Assembly (NCBI GenBank): GCA_029932795.1
Contig: JAOZPL010000154.1
Coordinates: 1-5,512, forward strand
Length of the DNA: 5,512 nt
Reading direction: 5' to 3'
DNA from: Candidatus Zixiibacteriota bacterium
GTDB taxonomy: Bacteria > Zixibacteria > MSB-5A5 > GN15 > FEB-12
Position numbers and translations under genes: made by a program. Positions within the stretch are counted from its first letter, which is position 1. Every line of letters starts with the position of its first letter. Shown one piece after another: positions 4,831 to 5,512 of this stretch. The notes below the pieces were generated by a model, which saw only the letters and a program-made list of their open reading frames with translations, ran no database searches and was not told the origin of the DNA.

Positions 4831-5512
4831 TCAGCTCTCACGGGGACCAAAAATAGCCGTGCCGACCCGAATCATGGTAGAGCCTTCGGAAATCGCCAGA
4901 GGGAAATCGGCACTCATCCCCATCGAGAGAGTATCGAACTGATCACCGGCGATTCTTCGTCCCCGGTCAAACAGTTCTCGACACAGCGCGAAAGCAGATC
5001 GGATTGTGTCCTCATCATCAGTCAGCGGGCCAACCGTCATCAGTCCGGCCAGCTCAATGTTGGGCAGCGGCAGGATGCCCTCGACAAGCCGGAGCGTTTC
5101 ATCGGGTGAGACACCATACTTCTGCTGCTCACCGGAGCTGTTGACTTCCACATAGCATTCCATCACCCGGTCAATCTCAGCCGCCCGCTGATTGATTTCA
5201 GCCGCCAGTCTCAAGGAGTCAACCGACTGGATGACGTCAAACAACCGTACTGCTTTTTTCACTTTGTTTGATTGCAGGTGCCCAACCATGTGAAAGCGGG
5301 CAATCTGCCCAACCTCCTGTATCTTTGGCTCCGCTTCCTGGATCCTGCTTTCCCCGATATTATGAATGCCACATGCGACGGCCGTTTTGATGATGCCGGC
5401 CGGGTGGTTTTTCGTGACTGCAACGGTTGTGATATCATCCATGTCCCGGCCGTACGCTTCGCAAGCGTCAGCGATCTGACCATGCAGAATAGTCAGGTTC
5501 TGTAAAATGACA
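4831..5512 (-). CDS. yggS: YggS/PROSC family pyridoxal-phosphate homeostasis protein (N-terminus cut by right edge)
   Basis: The frame is open to the right edge and gives 227 visible residues against the usual 225-235, so only a few N-terminal residues are missing. An internal ATG at 5440-5442 should not be taken as the start, because the preceding residues (NLTILHGQIADACEAYGRD) match the family's first helix. Signatures, numbered from the first complete codon: VAVTK with the PLP-binding lysine at about 34, GHLQSNKVKKAV, IQSVDS, EVNSSGEQQKYGV, AGLMTVGP, and the C-terminal LSMGMSADFPLAISEGSTMI followed by RVGTAIFGPR, which holds the phosphate-binding residues. It is a cytosolic single-domain alanine-racemase-fold protein with no known catalytic activity, which buffers free PLP and affects amino-acid pools. 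The usual GEN in the segment after the lysine is GES here (IGESRIQEA). A terminator at 4722-4748 ends the transcript. Confidence 0.94.
   Translation of the reverse strand, partial: VILQNLTILHGQIADACEAYGRDMDDITTVAVTKNHPAGIIKTAVACGIHNIGESRIQEAEPKIQEVGQIARFHMVGHLQSNKVKKAVRLFDVIQSVDSLRLAAEINQRAAEIDRVMECYVEVNSSGEQQKYGVSPDETLRLVEGILPLPNIELAGLMTVGPLTDDEDTIRSAFALCRELFDRGRRIAGDQFDTLSMGMSADFPLAISEGSTMIRVGTAIFGPRES

Overview
The window is bacterial chromosome in which every supported gene lies on the minus strand, so transcription runs from the right edge to the left. Codon and base use is moderate in G+C: it is highest in the purine nucleoside phosphorylase gene and clearly lower in two small membrane-protein genes near the left. 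A DivIVA-family protein next to a YggS-family protein, a trimeric-type purine nucleoside phosphorylase, a flavoredoxin-like protein resembling those of sulfate reducers, and an O-antigen-ligase-like membrane protein suggest an envelope-bearing anaerobe-like lineage, perhaps of the FCB / candidate-phylum type (Zixibacteria-like). That placement is inference only; no marker gene in the window fixes it.

Layout in transcription order (right to left). A YggS/PROSC-family PLP-binding protein (4831 to the right edge, N-terminal residues cut off) ends before an intrinsic terminator at 4722-4748. A DivIVA-domain protein (3550-4578) has a coiled-coil N-terminal half and a long acidic low-complexity tail, and ends in a second strong terminator at 3488-3526. 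Next come purine nucleoside phosphorylase (2559-3404) and a flavin reductase/flavoredoxin-like protein (1837-2412). Two related short palindromes lie between these two genes. A promoter with near-consensus boxes (1782-1809) then drives two tandem lysine tRNAs, anticodons UUU and CUU, which together read both lysine codons.

Left of the tRNAs is an AT-richer stretch with two small genes (1127-1396 and 788-1081). Both encode transmembrane segments followed by a four-cysteine zinc-ribbon-like tail, look related to each other, and follow a promoter whose -10 box and spacer are overlapped by an inverted repeat. Next is a nested inverted repeat (718-781). At the left edge is the N-terminal part of a polytopic O-antigen ligase/polymerase-like protein (1-656), whose C-terminus is outside the window.

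The well-recognised genes are housekeeping: PLP homeostasis, polar/envelope organisation, purine salvage, flavin electron transfer and lysine decoding. I see no complete new multi-gene system. The points most worth a second look are the pair of small zinc-ribbon membrane proteins beside the tRNAs, the aspartate at the base-specificity position of the nucleoside phosphorylase, the two unexplained palindrome types, and the yggS-divIVA adjacency.
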